64,000 bases of DNA from Lewinellaceae bacterium (GTDB lineage: Bacteria; Bacteroidota; Bacteroidia; Chitinophagales; Saprospiraceae). The translations under genes were made by a program, and so were the position numbers. Below are positions 38,306 to 46,735 of this stretch, piece by piece (position 1 is the first letter of the stretch; the number at the start of each line of letters is the position of its first letter). The notes below the pieces were generated by a model. That model saw nothing but the letters and a program-made list of their open reading frames with translations. It was not told the origin of the DNA and ran no database searches. The DNA lies in the NCBI GenBank assembly GCA_020636215.1, contig JACJYG010000008.1, positions 172,501-236,500 of the forward strand, given 5' to 3'.

Positions 38306-38646
38306 GACGGGCTGGTTTCTGGTTTCTAGTTTCTGGTTTTTACCCGGCCGAGGCATTTACCCAGCTGCAAAAGCAGACGTGGCCAAGACGGGCCTGGTTC
38401 CGTCGCCCAAAACGTCAGGCTGATCATAGCTGCAGTAGCCAGCGGGCCGCTATTGCTCGTGAAGCCCCTCTCAGGGAAATAATACAGTTTAAAGGCTGGC
38501 GGAGTAACTTTTTTCGAGCTGATCAAATAGAAGGGTTGAGTACGATATTTTCCTTGGATGTTGAGAGGGGTGAGAGGGAAGAAGTTGAGAATGCTCAAAA
38601 CCGCATTGTATATTGCTAAAACATCTGAACTAAAAAAGAGCCTGCT

Positions 38647-40116
38647 ATGTTCCGCAAAATTCTGTTTTCAACCTTAATGTGTTTACTGGCGATTACCATG
38701 TTTAGCCAGGACGAAATGGACCCACTGGAGAACGCTCTATCTGGTATTGTTACCGTTGGGGTATTCGATGTCAGTGATAATGACCTGGTGTTGGGATTTG
38801 GAAGCAGAAAGAAGACCTATGCCGAAATCGCCTATGAGCAGACGCTCAATATGGGTGACGCCTTTTCCAATGGTTCGGGGTTTGTCGTTGATTTTGGCGG
38901 TAAATATTATATCCTCACCAATGTCCATGTAATCGATGCGGCCTCTGGGCAGGCGGGTTCGATGTTTGTGTTCAGTATCAGCCGGGCCAAATACCCGGTA
39001 AAACTGGTGGGTGGCGACAGCTTTTACGATATTGCTATTCTGGAGTTCGACGGGGTGGAACCCGGGCCGGAGATCCACCCTTTGCAATTTAGTGAAGAAG
39101 AAGTGCGGCTGGCCCAAAAAGTCTATGCCATTGGCAACCCCCTGGGAGCTTACCCTTATTCCATTACGGAAGGCATCATCAGTGGCAAGAACCGCCAATT
39201 CTATCGCCCAACGACTGGCCGCTACGGTTTTCTGCAACATACCGCTACCCTGATCTGGGGGAATAGCGGCGGCCCTCTCGTCAACGAAGCCGGTAAAGTG
39301 GTGGGTATTAACACCTGGGTGGAAACCCGCAACAAGGGGGGGCAGAATTACCTCTTTTCCCAACTGAATTTTGCGCTGGAAGGCCGGAAGGCCCAAAAAC
39401 TGGCACAAGACATCCTTGGCAATGGCGGCCGCCTGCGCCGGGCGTTTCTGGGGGTGGAATTCGCGACTACCAGCAATGCCTTGGGGCCAGACAGCCCTCC
39501 TTTCATCAAGACCGTATTCGAAGGCAGTCCAGCCTACGAAGTATTGAAAGACAGGGCCGGGTTCACGGTCAGCAGCATTAATGGGCAAGCCGTACAAACC
39601 TTGCAGGATATTGTGCGCATTCTGGAGGAATCGGCTCCCGGCGAGCAAATAAACTTTGGCCTCAAGAAAGGCATTCTAAGCCCTGTCGACTCCATTAAGG
39701 CAGCCGAGCTGACGGCGGCGAGGCTGGAGCAGGTGGCGCACCATTTTTTCCAAAGCTATTCCGATTATGATGTCCAGGAAGATGCTGGCGGCGTAGTACT
39801 GTCCGGCAAACCCGGTAAAACCTATCTTCGCCTCGAGCAGATGGCCGCCGCCGGCGAGGGGGAAAGCGGCGCCTCTTTTGAGGTCATACAAGGCAAGGAA
39901 AGCTATGGCCTGGCTGGCTTGGGAGGTATTGACAAACTGGGGCAATTGTCCCTTTACCGGGCCAATACCGTTCATGAATTGGGCGCCGTGATCCGCTTGA
40001 GTACGCTGGAAGGCCATCTGGGCGCCAGCCTGGTAGAAGGAACGGAATACGCCGGTACGGTGCGATTCTACACAGAGGACAGCGATTTCAATGAAATCAA
40101 AATACTTTTTTATTAA
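38647..40116 (+). CDS. trypsin-like serine protease with PDZ domain (Do/HtrA-like)
   Basis: A 489-residue exported protease, signal peptide MFRKILFSTLMCLLAITMFS. The chymotrypsin-fold triad is visible: His94 in ILTNVHVIDAA, Asp128 in FYDIAILEF, and Ser207 in WGNSGGPLVNEAGKVVGIN. A PDZ domain follows around residues 255-345 (RRAFLGVEF ... AGFTVSSINGQAVQTLQDIV). The last 110 residues are a beta-rich extension without a recognised family. HtrA-type proteases act as periplasmic quality control. Compared with standard DegP it has one PDZ, a long insert before the His, and a novel tail. It stands alone downstream of the repeat island. Confidence 0.88.
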   Translation: MFRKILFSTLMCLLAITMFSQDEMDPLENALSGIVTVGVFDVSDNDLVLGFGSRKKTYAEIAYEQTLNMGDAFSNGSGFVVDFGGKYYILTNVHVIDAASGQAGSMFVFSISRAKYPVKLVGGDSFYDIAILEFDGVEPGPEIHPLQFSEEEVRLAQKVYAIGNPLGAYPYSITEGIISGKNRQFYRPTTGRYGFLQHTATLIWGNSGGPLVNEAGKVVGINTWVETRNKGGQNYLFSQLNFALEGRKAQKLAQDILGNGGRLRRAFLGVEFATTSNALGPDSPPFIKTVFEGSPAYEVLKDRAGFTVSSINGQAVQTLQDIVRILEESAPGEQINFGLKKGILSPVDSIKAAELTAARLEQVAHHFFQSYSDYDVQEDAGGVVLSGKPGKTYLRLEQMAAAGEGESGASFEVIQGKESYGLAGLGGIDKLGQLSLYRANTVHELGAVIRLSTLEGHLGASLVEGTEYAGTVRFYTEDSDFNEIKILFY

Positions 40117-40267
40117 TTTATCAAAACACAGAATTTCATACCGATTTTAATTTTTATCTTGAAATAAATACAAAGTTGTTGGTTTTCATTATTTTTATAG
40201 TTTCAGATTCCAGGAGTGGAATGTAGCGACTTTGAGAGGCCTGATTTTTCACCAAACTGCATACAAA

Positions 40268-40348
40268 ATGAAAATCGACAAGCTTTTACTCTCTACCCTG
40301 GCGGGCGGCGTGGTAGGTTGGGTGCTTGGCAGGGGCAGCAGCAAATAA
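40268..40348 (+). CDS. 26-residue membrane micro-peptide (candidate)
   Basis: ATG to TAA encodes a short Lys/Asp head, then one hydrophobic glycine-zipper-like helix (LLLSTLAGGVVGWVLG) and a basic GRGSSK tail. The amphipathic ends and single helix are what a real small membrane protein would show, and stop and start are both clean. No family is recognised and no promoter box was found nearby, so it could be chance. Confidence 0.35.
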   Translation: MKIDKLLLSTLAGGVVGWVLGRGSSK

Positions 40349-40417
40349 AGAGGCGCCAATTTTTTATTAATCCTACTTGCTATGCCATTTAGCGACAGGG
40401 CTCAGAAAAGTTGAGTA

Positions 40418-40513
40418 GGTTGAGAGGGTTGAGGCAGTTTAGTTTTTCTGTTCTCAACCTTCTCAACCTTCTCAACCTTCTCAACCTTCTTAACCTTCTT
40501 AACCTTCTCAACC
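40418..40513 (+). repeat. 9-bp tandem repeat with inverted arm
   Basis: TTCTCAACC (with two TTCTTAACC variants) repeats seven times from 40451 to 40513. The preceding GGTTGAGAGGGTTGAG at 40418-40433 is complementary to two units with one mismatch, so a long hairpin with alternative registers can form. Confidence 0.85.
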
Positions 40514-40633
40514 TTATCAATGACGCCCATAGAAAACTAAACTACTCTTAACCAATGGGCAAAAAAAACACCCTGATTTTCACATCCGAGAATTAATATT
40601 CCTTTCTTCTATGCACTCATTCATCCTGCTATG

Positions 40634-40641
40634 TACTTTTG
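40634..40641 (+). promoter_or_regulatory. -7 promoter box TACTTTTG (symporter)
   Basis: Exact TAnnTTTG match 17 bp before the ATG of the dicarboxylate/amino acid symporter, implying a leader of roughly 10 nt. Confidence 0.55.
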
Positions 40642-40657
40642 AAAAATTTTCAGGTAC

Positions 40658-41947
40658 ATGAAGAAACTCGCCTTGCACTGGCAAATCCTGATCGGCATGG
40701 CCGCCGGGGTGCTTTTCGGGCTGCTCGCCGCCCATTTTCAGTGGAAAAGCTTTGTGGTGGATTGGATCAAGCCCTTTGGCGCCATTTTCATCAACCTGCT
40801 CAAGGTGATTGCCATTCCGCTCATCATCGCCTCGCTCATCAAGGGTGTTTCTGACCTGAAGGACATTAGCAAGCTTTCCACCATTGGCTTCCGTACTTTG
40901 GCAATGTTCATTGGCACCACCATGTTTTCCATATCGGTGGGCCTGGTGGTGGTCAACCTCATACAGCCGGGTAAGCTCATCGATGCGGAGGTGCGCAACG
41001 AGCTGCTGGAAAATTACGCCGGCGATGCCTCCAAGCGCATACAGGCTGCCGCCGAGCAACAGGCGAAAGGGCCCTTGCAGCCTCTGATCGACCTGGTTCC
41101 GGACAATATCGTTGGCGCCGCGGGCAGCAATGGCAATATGCTTCAGGTCATTATTTTCGTCACCCTATTCGGCATTGCCCTGGTCATGGTTCCGGAAGAA
41201 CGGGCCCGGCCGGTCAAAGCCTTTTTCGACAGCACCAACGACGTCATCCTCAAACTGATCGACCTCATCATGTTGTCGGCCCCTTACGGCGTATTTGCCT
41301 TGCTGGCGGCCCTGATCGTGGAATCGCCCAGCATCAGCTTGTTCATTGCACTAATCGGCTATTCTGCCTGTGTACTGATCGGCCTGGCCATCATGATCCT
41401 CTTTTTCTACCCCACGCTGGTTCGGTTGTTCACCGGCAAACGGATGCCCTTCTTCCTGAAGGGGATTGCGCCGGCGCAGTTGGTGGCCTTTTCAACGAGT
41501 TCGAGCGCCGCTACCCTGCCGGTTACGATGGAATGTGTACAGGAGAACCTGGGGGTGGAAGAAGAAGTTGCCGGTTTTGTTTTGCCGGTGGGCGCCACCG
41601 TAAACATGGACGGCACCAGCCTGTACCAGGCCGTGGCGGCGGTATTTATTGCCCAATCTATGGGCCTTGAGCTATCCATCTCCGCTCAGTTGGGCATCAT
41701 CGTCACAGCCACCCTGGCCTCCATCGGCGCCGCGGCGGTACCGGGAGCTGGTATGATTACCCTGGTGATCGTACTGGCGCAGGCAGGTATCCCTGAGGCC
41801 GGCCTGGCGCTGATCTTTGCCGTCGACCGCCCGCTCGATATGTGCCGTACCATCGCCAATGTCACCGGCGACGCAACCGTGTCCATGGTTGTCGCCAATA
41901 GTGTGGGTAAGCTGGGGGAACCGAAAATCGGGGCGGGGCATGGGTAA
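40658..41947 (+). CDS. dicarboxylate/amino acid:cation symporter (DAACS)
   Basis: A 429-residue inner-membrane transporter of the glutamate/aspartate/C4-dicarboxylate family (GltP, DctA). It has eight membrane helices and two re-entrant loops. The serine-rich loop STSSSAATLPVTMECV and the TM7 motif GATVNMDGTSLYQAVAAVF (NMDGT, sodium site) are intact. The last helix carries VDRPLDMCRTIANVTGDA, where the Arg of acidic amino acid transporters lies in DMCRT, favouring Glu/Asp or dicarboxylate. Coupling to sodium or protons cannot be told. Start at MKKLALHWQIL; monocistronic with its own -7 box. Confidence 0.93.
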   Translation: MKKLALHWQILIGMAAGVLFGLLAAHFQWKSFVVDWIKPFGAIFINLLKVIAIPLIIASLIKGVSDLKDISKLSTIGFRTLAMFIGTTMFSISVGLVVVNLIQPGKLIDAEVRNELLENYAGDASKRIQAAAEQQAKGPLQPLIDLVPDNIVGAAGSNGNMLQVIIFVTLFGIALVMVPEERARPVKAFFDSTNDVILKLIDLIMLSAPYGVFALLAALIVESPSISLFIALIGYSACVLIGLAIMILFFYPTLVRLFTGKRMPFFLKGIAPAQLVAFSTSSSAATLPVTMECVQENLGVEEEVAGFVLPVGATVNMDGTSLYQAVAAVFIAQSMGLELSISAQLGIIVTATLASIGAAAVPGAGMITLVIVLAQAGIPEAGLALIFAVDRPLDMCRTIANVTGDATVSMVVANSVGKLGEPKIGAGHG

Positions 41948-42104
41948 GGCGCTAATGGCTGCCTGGGAGAAATCTGGAACCCATAAACGAGAAACAAGCC
42001 TGCCAAACTGGGTAGCCTGGAGAGGAGGAGACGAGACGCCCCTGGCAAACCAGAAACCCAGAAACCCAGAAACCAGGAACCAGAAACCCAGAAACCAGGA
42101 ACCA

Positions 42105-42155
42105 GCCCGTCCTCCCCCGACAACTGTCGGGATCAGCCGGGTAAAAAACCAGAAA
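42105..42155 (-). repeat. dispersed copy of the 47-bp palindromic repeat, inverted
   Basis: On the minus strand this reads TTTTTTACCCGGCTGATCCC, then CCCGACAGTTGTCGGG and GGAGGACGGGCTGGTT, matching one unit of the 38.1-kb array. It is embedded in CCAGAAAC-type microsatellite sequence on both sides (42040-42200) between the symporter and the transglycosylase. Confidence 0.85.
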
Positions 42156-42215
42156 CCAGAAACCAGAAACTAGGAACCAGGAACCAGAAACACCCAAAAC
42201 CACACCCAGCCTTGC

Positions 42216-43706
42216 TCACCAATCCTCAAAAGGCGACTTCCCTGTCTGCTCAACATAGCGCGCCAGCGAGCGATAGGAAGTGTAATATTTATAGATATTG
42301 CTGACGTACTGCACCGTTTCCCTACCGATATCGCGCGCCGCGAGAAGTTCCACATTATCGAACCAGACCGTAGGGTCCAGGCCGTTGTCGGCTGCTTCTT
42401 TTTGCAGGCGGATGATGCGCTGTGGGCCAGCGTTGTAAGCGGCCATAGCAAACAGGCCGGCATTGAGCGAGTCGATATCGGGAGACACGAAGTACTGGTC
42501 GATCAGAAAGCGGAGGTATTTGGCGCCGGCATGGATGTTGTTCTCCAGCGGCCGCACATCATTAATGCCAACATTGGGGTCGCGGGCCGTGCTGGGCTTG
42601 ATCTGCATGATGCCTACTGCGCCGGCGGGGCTCACCAGGTTCGGGTTGAGCCGGGATTCCTGATAGCCCTGGGCGGCCAACATGAGCCAGTCGAGTTCGT
42701 ACTGCTGGCCGTATTTGATAAAATAATCGCGGGTGGCCTTAAAGCGCGCCCGGTCTTCTTTCGAGAAGGCGTTGCGCACATAATCCGTCTGTTTGAGGTA
42801 GCGGTTGAACAACATATTGCCGACGAGCGTCCCCTTGCGGTTCTTTCGTACAAACTCGTCTACCACCGCCTTCAACTGAGGATTGTCTTTTCGCATCGGC
42901 CAGGCGACCTCCCCACCACTGAAAAGGGCGAATTGATGGTGTACCTGCAAGCTGTCGAACACCTCTGCCCAAAAGCTGGCCCGGTGCTCGTCCATGATGG
43001 CCATGGGGATCATACCGGCGTTGACCATTTCCAGAATGTCGTCATCCTCCAGGTGTTCGTCCACCAGTTCGATGTCTATTTCCGGGCTGCCTGCCTGCCG
43101 AAGGGAGTCATTGATAGCCTGCAAGTGTTCGTAATAGCTGCTGGAAGCCCGAACGTGGACGGCCTTGCCCTGCAATTCTTCCAGATGGGTGAGCGGGGGG
43201 GTGTTTTTAGCCGTAACCACCACTTCCCGGGCGCCGGTGAGCACCGGCATGGAGAAAGCCACTATTTGCTGTCGTTGCGGCGTGATGGTCAGGTTGGCCA
43301 CGGCAATATCGCCATAGCCTTCCAGCAGGGCGGGCAGCAGGCGGTCACGGGTGGTGGGGATGAAAACGACGCGGATGTGGCGCTTCTCTCCCAGCTTGTC
43401 ATTGAGGTATTGTTCGAACAGGTTCATGGCCTCGAAGGCCAGGCCCCGCCGCTCTGTCCCGTCAATGTAATAGCTGTCCGGGCTATAGGGCGCCAGCACC
43501 CGAATGCGCCGCCGGACGATCATGCTGTCGAGATCGCCCTGCCATTGCTCACTCAGGCCGAGCACTTCGTCGAGGGGATCGAAGGGCTGAGTGGACAGGC
43601 TGTCGGTTGCTTCGTCGGGCTGGCCGCTGTGGCCGGAGGGTTGGCAGGCCGTTCCCAGAAAAAATAACATAGGAATGGCCCAGGTGTGTAGTCTGGAGGT
43701 TTTCAT
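42216..43706 (-). CDS. MltF-like membrane-bound lytic transglycosylase (lipoprotein)
   Basis: A 496-residue lipoprotein (MKTSRLHTWAIPMLFFLGTAC). Residues 60-300 form a solute-binding type 3 domain (RRRIRVLAPYSPDSYYIDG, GYGDIAVANLTITPQR). Residues 310-490 form an SLT lytic transglycosylase domain: AAQGYQESRLNP holds the catalytic Glu, then SPAGAVGIMQIKPSTA, and AMAAYNAGPQRI. This two-domain order is that of E. coli MltF, which cleaves glycan strands to 1,6-anhydroMurNAc ends; the binding domain may sense muropeptides. Intact and full length, with its own upstream -7 box. Convergent with the symporter. Confidence 0.92.
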   Translation of the reverse strand: MKTSRLHTWAIPMLFFLGTACQPSGHSGQPDEATDSLSTQPFDPLDEVLGLSEQWQGDLDSMIVRRRIRVLAPYSPDSYYIDGTERRGLAFEAMNLFEQYLNDKLGEKRHIRVVFIPTTRDRLLPALLEGYGDIAVANLTITPQRQQIVAFSMPVLTGAREVVVTAKNTPPLTHLEELQGKAVHVRASSSYYEHLQAINDSLRQAGSPEIDIELVDEHLEDDDILEMVNAGMIPMAIMDEHRASFWAEVFDSLQVHHQFALFSGGEVAWPMRKDNPQLKAVVDEFVRKNRKGTLVGNMLFNRYLKQTDYVRNAFSKEDRARFKATRDYFIKYGQQYELDWLMLAAQGYQESRLNPNLVSPAGAVGIMQIKPSTARDPNVGINDVRPLENNIHAGAKYLRFLIDQYFVSPDIDSLNAGLFAMAAYNAGPQRIIRLQKEAADNGLDPTVWFDNVELLAARDIGRETVQYVSNIYKYYTSYRSLARYVEQTGKSPFEDW

Positions 43707-43742
43707 AGTATGTTTGTTTGTGGGTAAAAGGCTTGATAATCA

Positions 43743-43750
43743 TAAAGATA
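43743..43750 (-). promoter_or_regulatory. -7-like box TATCTTTA (MltF gene)
   Basis: Differs from TAnnTTTG only in the last base; 37 bp upstream of the MltF-like start on the minus strand. Confidence 0.35.
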
Positions 43751-43794
43751 GGTAGATTTCGGGAATCTAGGCGGCTCCTTTCTGGATTTCCGGG

Positions 43795-43885
43795 GGCGGG
43801 TGGGTTCTTGGTTCCTGAGGTTTCTGGTTTCTTCTGTGTTGCCAGAAACCCAGTTCCTCATTCCTCCCCCGATGATCACAGTCAT
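43795..43885. repeat. degenerate relative of the dispersed repeat
   Basis: Contains TTTCTGGTTTCTTCTG and CCAGAAACCCAG words and then TTCCTCCCCCGATGATCAC, resembling the edge of the 47-bp unit without its full palindrome. Third intergenic site of this sequence type within 6 kb. Confidence 0.45.
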
Positions 43886-43945
43886 TGACTGCCATCCGAA
43901 AAAAACCGATACTGCCTTACCGCTTTACTCCAAAACCAAATAATC

Positions 43946-44923
43946 ATGAAAATTATAGCCTGCTTTTGCGCCTTTTCCTGGATACTGGCCCTTTCTACGC
44001 TGCACGCCCAGGAAGCAGACAGTCTGATACTGTCCAATCAGGGTAACCCCTACCCCCTTTACCCCAAAACCGTGAAGATCAGGCCGGATATCTCCTCGCC
44101 TTACCTTTCTGCAGACGGGCAGGAAGTCGTGCCGGCCGTTACCGAAAAGGGAGAATACACGCTCATTCCGGTTACGGTCGGCGGCCCATCCGCTATGGTT
44201 GAGGAGGATGTCGTTGACGCAAAGGATTTTCCCACCCTGGCGCGTACTGGATTACACAGCTTAAAAGAGTTGGAACGAACCCATTCCATTACCGGGCGCT
44301 CGATAGAAGAGATCAACCACCTGGCAAGGCCGGGCGGCCTTTCCCAGGACGGTTTTCTTGCAGCCGGGGAAGACATCATTTCGGTGTTGAAACAAGACAA
44401 TGAACTGGTAAAGGCCATGGGGCTCACCCACCCCCAAATGGCCAAACCACTTTTCCATGTACTGAACATGATGCAGGCCTGCCTCGATCAGGGCGACTGG
44501 AATATGGCCCACCACCGCTGGGAATACATCCATTATGCCCTATACCATGACAAAGTGGTGTTTCTGGATGCCCACGACACCAAGGGCGGCCAGCTATCCA
44601 TTTTCGATGACGGCATCATGGGCGGCTTCTGGATTCTTATCTGGCGGGAACCCACGGCGCAAGAACTGGCCTTCCTCAAGGAAAAATACGGCCATCTTGA
44701 GCCTCCGGAATTTGAATCCCTGCTTGACAAGCTAACCCACATGTTGACCGGAGAGATCGAACCGCAGTACATCCAACGCTACGGCTTCTACGAAGGCCAT
44801 ACCGGATGGCGAGTGGACCCCATCGCCATTGCCTTTATTTTCGGGCTGAGATCGATAGAGGAGATCGAAGCGGCATTTCCGGGAGGCTTGTATGATCAGC
44901 TGGCGGGAAAACTGGCATACTGA
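43946..44923 (+). CDS. secreted protein of unknown function
   Basis: A 325-residue exported protein, signal peptide MKIIACFCAFSWILALSTLHAQ. I do not recognise a family. After an N-terminal beta-rich part lies a helical domain with TGRSIEEINHLARPGG, DNELVKAMGLTHPQMAKPLF, and LNMMQACLDQGDWNMAHHRW. The end is GHTGWRVDPIAIAFIFGL followed by IEEIEAAFPGGLYDQL. Several conserved-looking His, Asp and Trp residues (THPQMAKPLFHVLNMM, HHRWEYIHYALYHD) suggest a metal or substrate site, but this is only an impression. It is monocistronic between the MltF gene (divergent) and ddl (convergent). Intact. Confidence 0.75.
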   Translation: MKIIACFCAFSWILALSTLHAQEADSLILSNQGNPYPLYPKTVKIRPDISSPYLSADGQEVVPAVTEKGEYTLIPVTVGGPSAMVEEDVVDAKDFPTLARTGLHSLKELERTHSITGRSIEEINHLARPGGLSQDGFLAAGEDIISVLKQDNELVKAMGLTHPQMAKPLFHVLNMMQACLDQGDWNMAHHRWEYIHYALYHDKVVFLDAHDTKGGQLSIFDDGIMGGFWILIWREPTAQELAFLKEKYGHLEPPEFESLLDKLTHMLTGEIEPQYIQRYGFYEGHTGWRVDPIAIAFIFGLRSIEEIEAAFPGGLYDQLAGKLAY

Positions 44924-44935
44924 CGTACTGCTGCC

Positions 44936-45916
44936 CTAAGCTTGCTTCACCGCCGCCAGAGCATCCTCCACCACCGCATCAAGGAGTTCAGCGATCGTCC
45001 AGCCGTGGGCGTGGGCTTGCTGGGGGATGATACTGGCTTCCGACATGCCGGGGATGGTGTTGGCCTCCAGGAAGTAAAAGGTGCCGTCCACCAGAATATA
45101 GTCGATTCGGGACATGCCACGGCAGCCAAGCACTTCGTAGATCTTTTTGGTTTGGGCCTGGCATTGTTCGCGTTGCTCATCGGACAGGCGGGCGGGGGTG
45201 ATTTCCTGGCTCTCGTTCTCGTACTTGGCCTTAAAATCGAAGAATTCGTTTTTGGGCACGATCTCGGTAATAGGCAACACCACCACTTCTCCGTCCTTCC
45301 GCACGACGCCATTGGAAAATTCCACGCCATTCAGGAAGCCTTCCACCACCACCTCATCGTCGAACTGGAAGGAAAGCGCCACGGCCGGCTCGAGTTCTTC
45401 CGGGGTTTTCACTTTAGACACCCCGTAGCTACTGCCGTTTTTGTTGGGTTTGACAAAGAGCGGCAGGCCCATATCGAGTAGCTCCTGCCAGTCCGTATCC
45501 TGCCCTTTGCGTAGCAGGCGGGACGGCGCCATGGGGATATCGTGGGATTTCAGGAAATCCTTGCAGGCTTGCTTATCAAAAGTGAGGGCGCTGACGAAGA
45601 GGTTGCAGCCGGTATAGGGTAGCCCCTGCAGTTGAAAATAGCCCTGCAGACAGCCATCCTCGGCCGGGTGGCCGTGGATCATTAGGAAGATCAGGTCGAA
45701 GCGCACGATCTCACCGTTACGGTGCAGGGAGAAGTCGTTCATATCGACTTTTGCTCCTGAGCCCTGTTCGGTAAAGGCGCCTTTATTGAGCTCGATGAGG
45801 TACTTGTTGTACTTATTGGCGTCGAGATGTTTGTGCACCGTGGCGGCGCTTTGGAGGGAGATGCTCCGTTCGGCGACATCACCGCCGGTAAGGATGGCTA
45901 CGTTCAGTTTATTCAT
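44936..45916 (-). CDS. ddl: D-alanine--D-alanine ligase
   Basis: A 326-residue ATP-grasp enzyme that makes D-Ala-D-Ala for peptidoglycan. The N-terminus NVAILTGGDVAERSISLQSA is the family signature. HGHPAEDGCLQGYFQL precedes the central domain. The ATP-grasp core has LPLFVKPNKNGSSYGVSKVK and GCRGMSRIDYILVDGTFYFLEANTIPGMS, with the metal-binding Glu and Asn of the LEAN-TIPG element. The usual length is 305-370. In Bacteroidota ddl often stands apart from the mur-fts cluster, as it does here. No vancomycin-type (D-Lac) context is seen. Confidence 0.94.
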   Translation of the reverse strand: MNKLNVAILTGGDVAERSISLQSAATVHKHLDANKYNKYLIELNKGAFTEQGSGAKVDMNDFSLHRNGEIVRFDLIFLMIHGHPAEDGCLQGYFQLQGLPYTGCNLFVSALTFDKQACKDFLKSHDIPMAPSRLLRKGQDTDWQELLDMGLPLFVKPNKNGSSYGVSKVKTPEELEPAVALSFQFDDEVVVEGFLNGVEFSNGVVRKDGEVVVLPITEIVPKNEFFDFKAKYENESQEITPARLSDEQREQCQAQTKKIYEVLGCRGMSRIDYILVDGTFYFLEANTIPGMSEASIIPQQAHAHGWTIAELLDAVVEDALAAVKQA

Positions 45917-45994
45917 AGTTTTTCACCTCAGTATATGGGCCGAAGATAGAAGGAAAATTACGAATTTTTCAGGATCAGAGGAAGGTAAAAGACG

Positions 45995-46023
45995 GGAGCC
46001 TTCCCGAAAAACGAGAAGGCTCC
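45995..46023 (-). terminator. hairpin terminator after the SPOR-like gene
   Basis: GGAGCCTTC pairs perfectly with GAAGGCTCC (9 bp, 11-nt loop). On the minus strand it is followed by GTCTTTTACC. It lies between the SPOR-like gene (stop at 46106) and ddl. Confidence 0.5.
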
Positions 46024-46105
46024 TGATGGATTAAAACATCCAGAAAAGGAAGTGCTCTATACTGCCACGCCAACAATATAGCAATATAACATCACAACCT
46101 CCTCC

Positions 46106-46735
46106 TTACATACCAGACCCCATTATTCTCTTGGCTTCCTCCATAGAAATGCGGACACCATCGCGATAGGGGACCACCCAGGCATCTTTGATACCTATCT
46201 TTTGCATATAGGATCTCAGTTGGTCGGCTTCTCCCATGTCGCGGAACATGCCGATGATGATCTTTTGCAGGCCATCCACCGTTTCCAGGTCCATATTGTC
46301 GTTTTCCTTATCGAGATTGGCTGGCATGTTGGATTTTCCATAGGCGCCAATTTGCACGCGGAACACCAGCCCGCTCATGTCCGGCCCCTGGGAGGCTGTT
46401 GATTGTTGGGCGTTCAGTTGCCGGATAGATTCCTGTGCGGTGCGGACACTCATGTTTAATTGGTCCACTTCCTGTTCGAGGCTGGCAATTTTAGAATCCT
46501 TGCGGCTGGACTCGGCCTGTGCCTGTGCAGCTTGCGCCTGGAGCTGTTGATTTTCTTTGCGATAACGATCGAGGTCATCTTCCAGGCTAAGCAGGGCGTC
46601 AGGGTTTTTCTTATAGTCCTTCAGCTTGGCTTTCAGTTCCTTTTTTTCTTGTTTCGTCAGTTTTTTGGATTGGGCCTGGATCTGGCCGGCCATTAGGATA
46701 GAAAGCGTAAGGAAAAAGATGGTTAGCAGTCTCAT
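46106..46735 (-). CDS. secreted coiled-coil protein with SPOR-like domain
   Basis: A 209-residue exported protein with signal peptide MRLLTIFFLTLSILMAGQIQAQ. Residues 23-110 are a charged coiled coil (KQEKKELKAKLKDYKK ... SLEQEVDQLNMSV). The last 85 residues resemble a SPOR peptidoglycan-binding repeat: VFRVQIGAYGKSNM, KIIIGMFRDMGEADQLRSYM and GIKDAWVVPYRDG. SPOR domains bind denuded glycan at division sites. It may link the cell envelope to a partner through the coiled coil. The nearby ddl and MltF genes also concern the wall, but no operon is evident. Confidence 0.75.
   Translation of the reverse strand: MRLLTIFFLTLSILMAGQIQAQSKKLTKQEKKELKAKLKDYKKNPDALLSLEDDLDRYRKENQQLQAQAAQAQAESSRKDSKIASLEQEVDQLNMSVRTAQESIRQLNAQQSTASQGPDMSGLVFRVQIGAYGKSNMPANLDKENDNMDLETVDGLQKIIIGMFRDMGEADQLRSYMQKIGIKDAWVVPYRDGVRISMEEAKRIMGSGM

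Larger units (their letters stand above)
37747..38646. other. 900-bp intergenic island of palindromes and tandem repeats
   Basis: No gene is supported. The interval contains an 11-bp GC-rich hairpin with one mismatch (37828-37853), a perfect 12-bp hairpin (37977-38004), and four full 47-bp tandem units (38118-38305) with partial units on each side. An open frame of 209 codons at 37990-38619 exists only because 47-bp units lack stops in that frame pattern; its protein is an arginine/glycine/proline-rich repeat with no family. The last 300 bp before the protease gene show no further structure. Confidence 0.7.
40117..40657. other. 541-bp intergenic stretch with micro-ORF, tandem repeat and hairpin
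   Basis: Holds a possible 26-residue membrane peptide gene (40268-40348), a 9-bp tandem repeat (40451-40513) facing an inverted arm at 40418-40433, and the -7 box of the symporter at its right end. AT-rich at the left; nothing else seen. Confidence 0.6.

Noticed and set aside
38076..38320. Possible CRISPR array
   Set aside because: The 47-bp units are contiguous with no unique spacers between them, and no cas gene is in the window.
37990..38619. 209-codon plus-strand frame
   Set aside because: It is a by-product of the 47-bp tandem array and its flanks; the protein is a low-complexity Arg/Gly/Pro repeat without a family or signal peptide.
42402..43667. 421-codon plus-strand frame opposite the MltF-like gene
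   Set aside because: Shadow of an intact lipoprotein transglycosylase with visible catalytic motifs; the antisense protein shows no family features.
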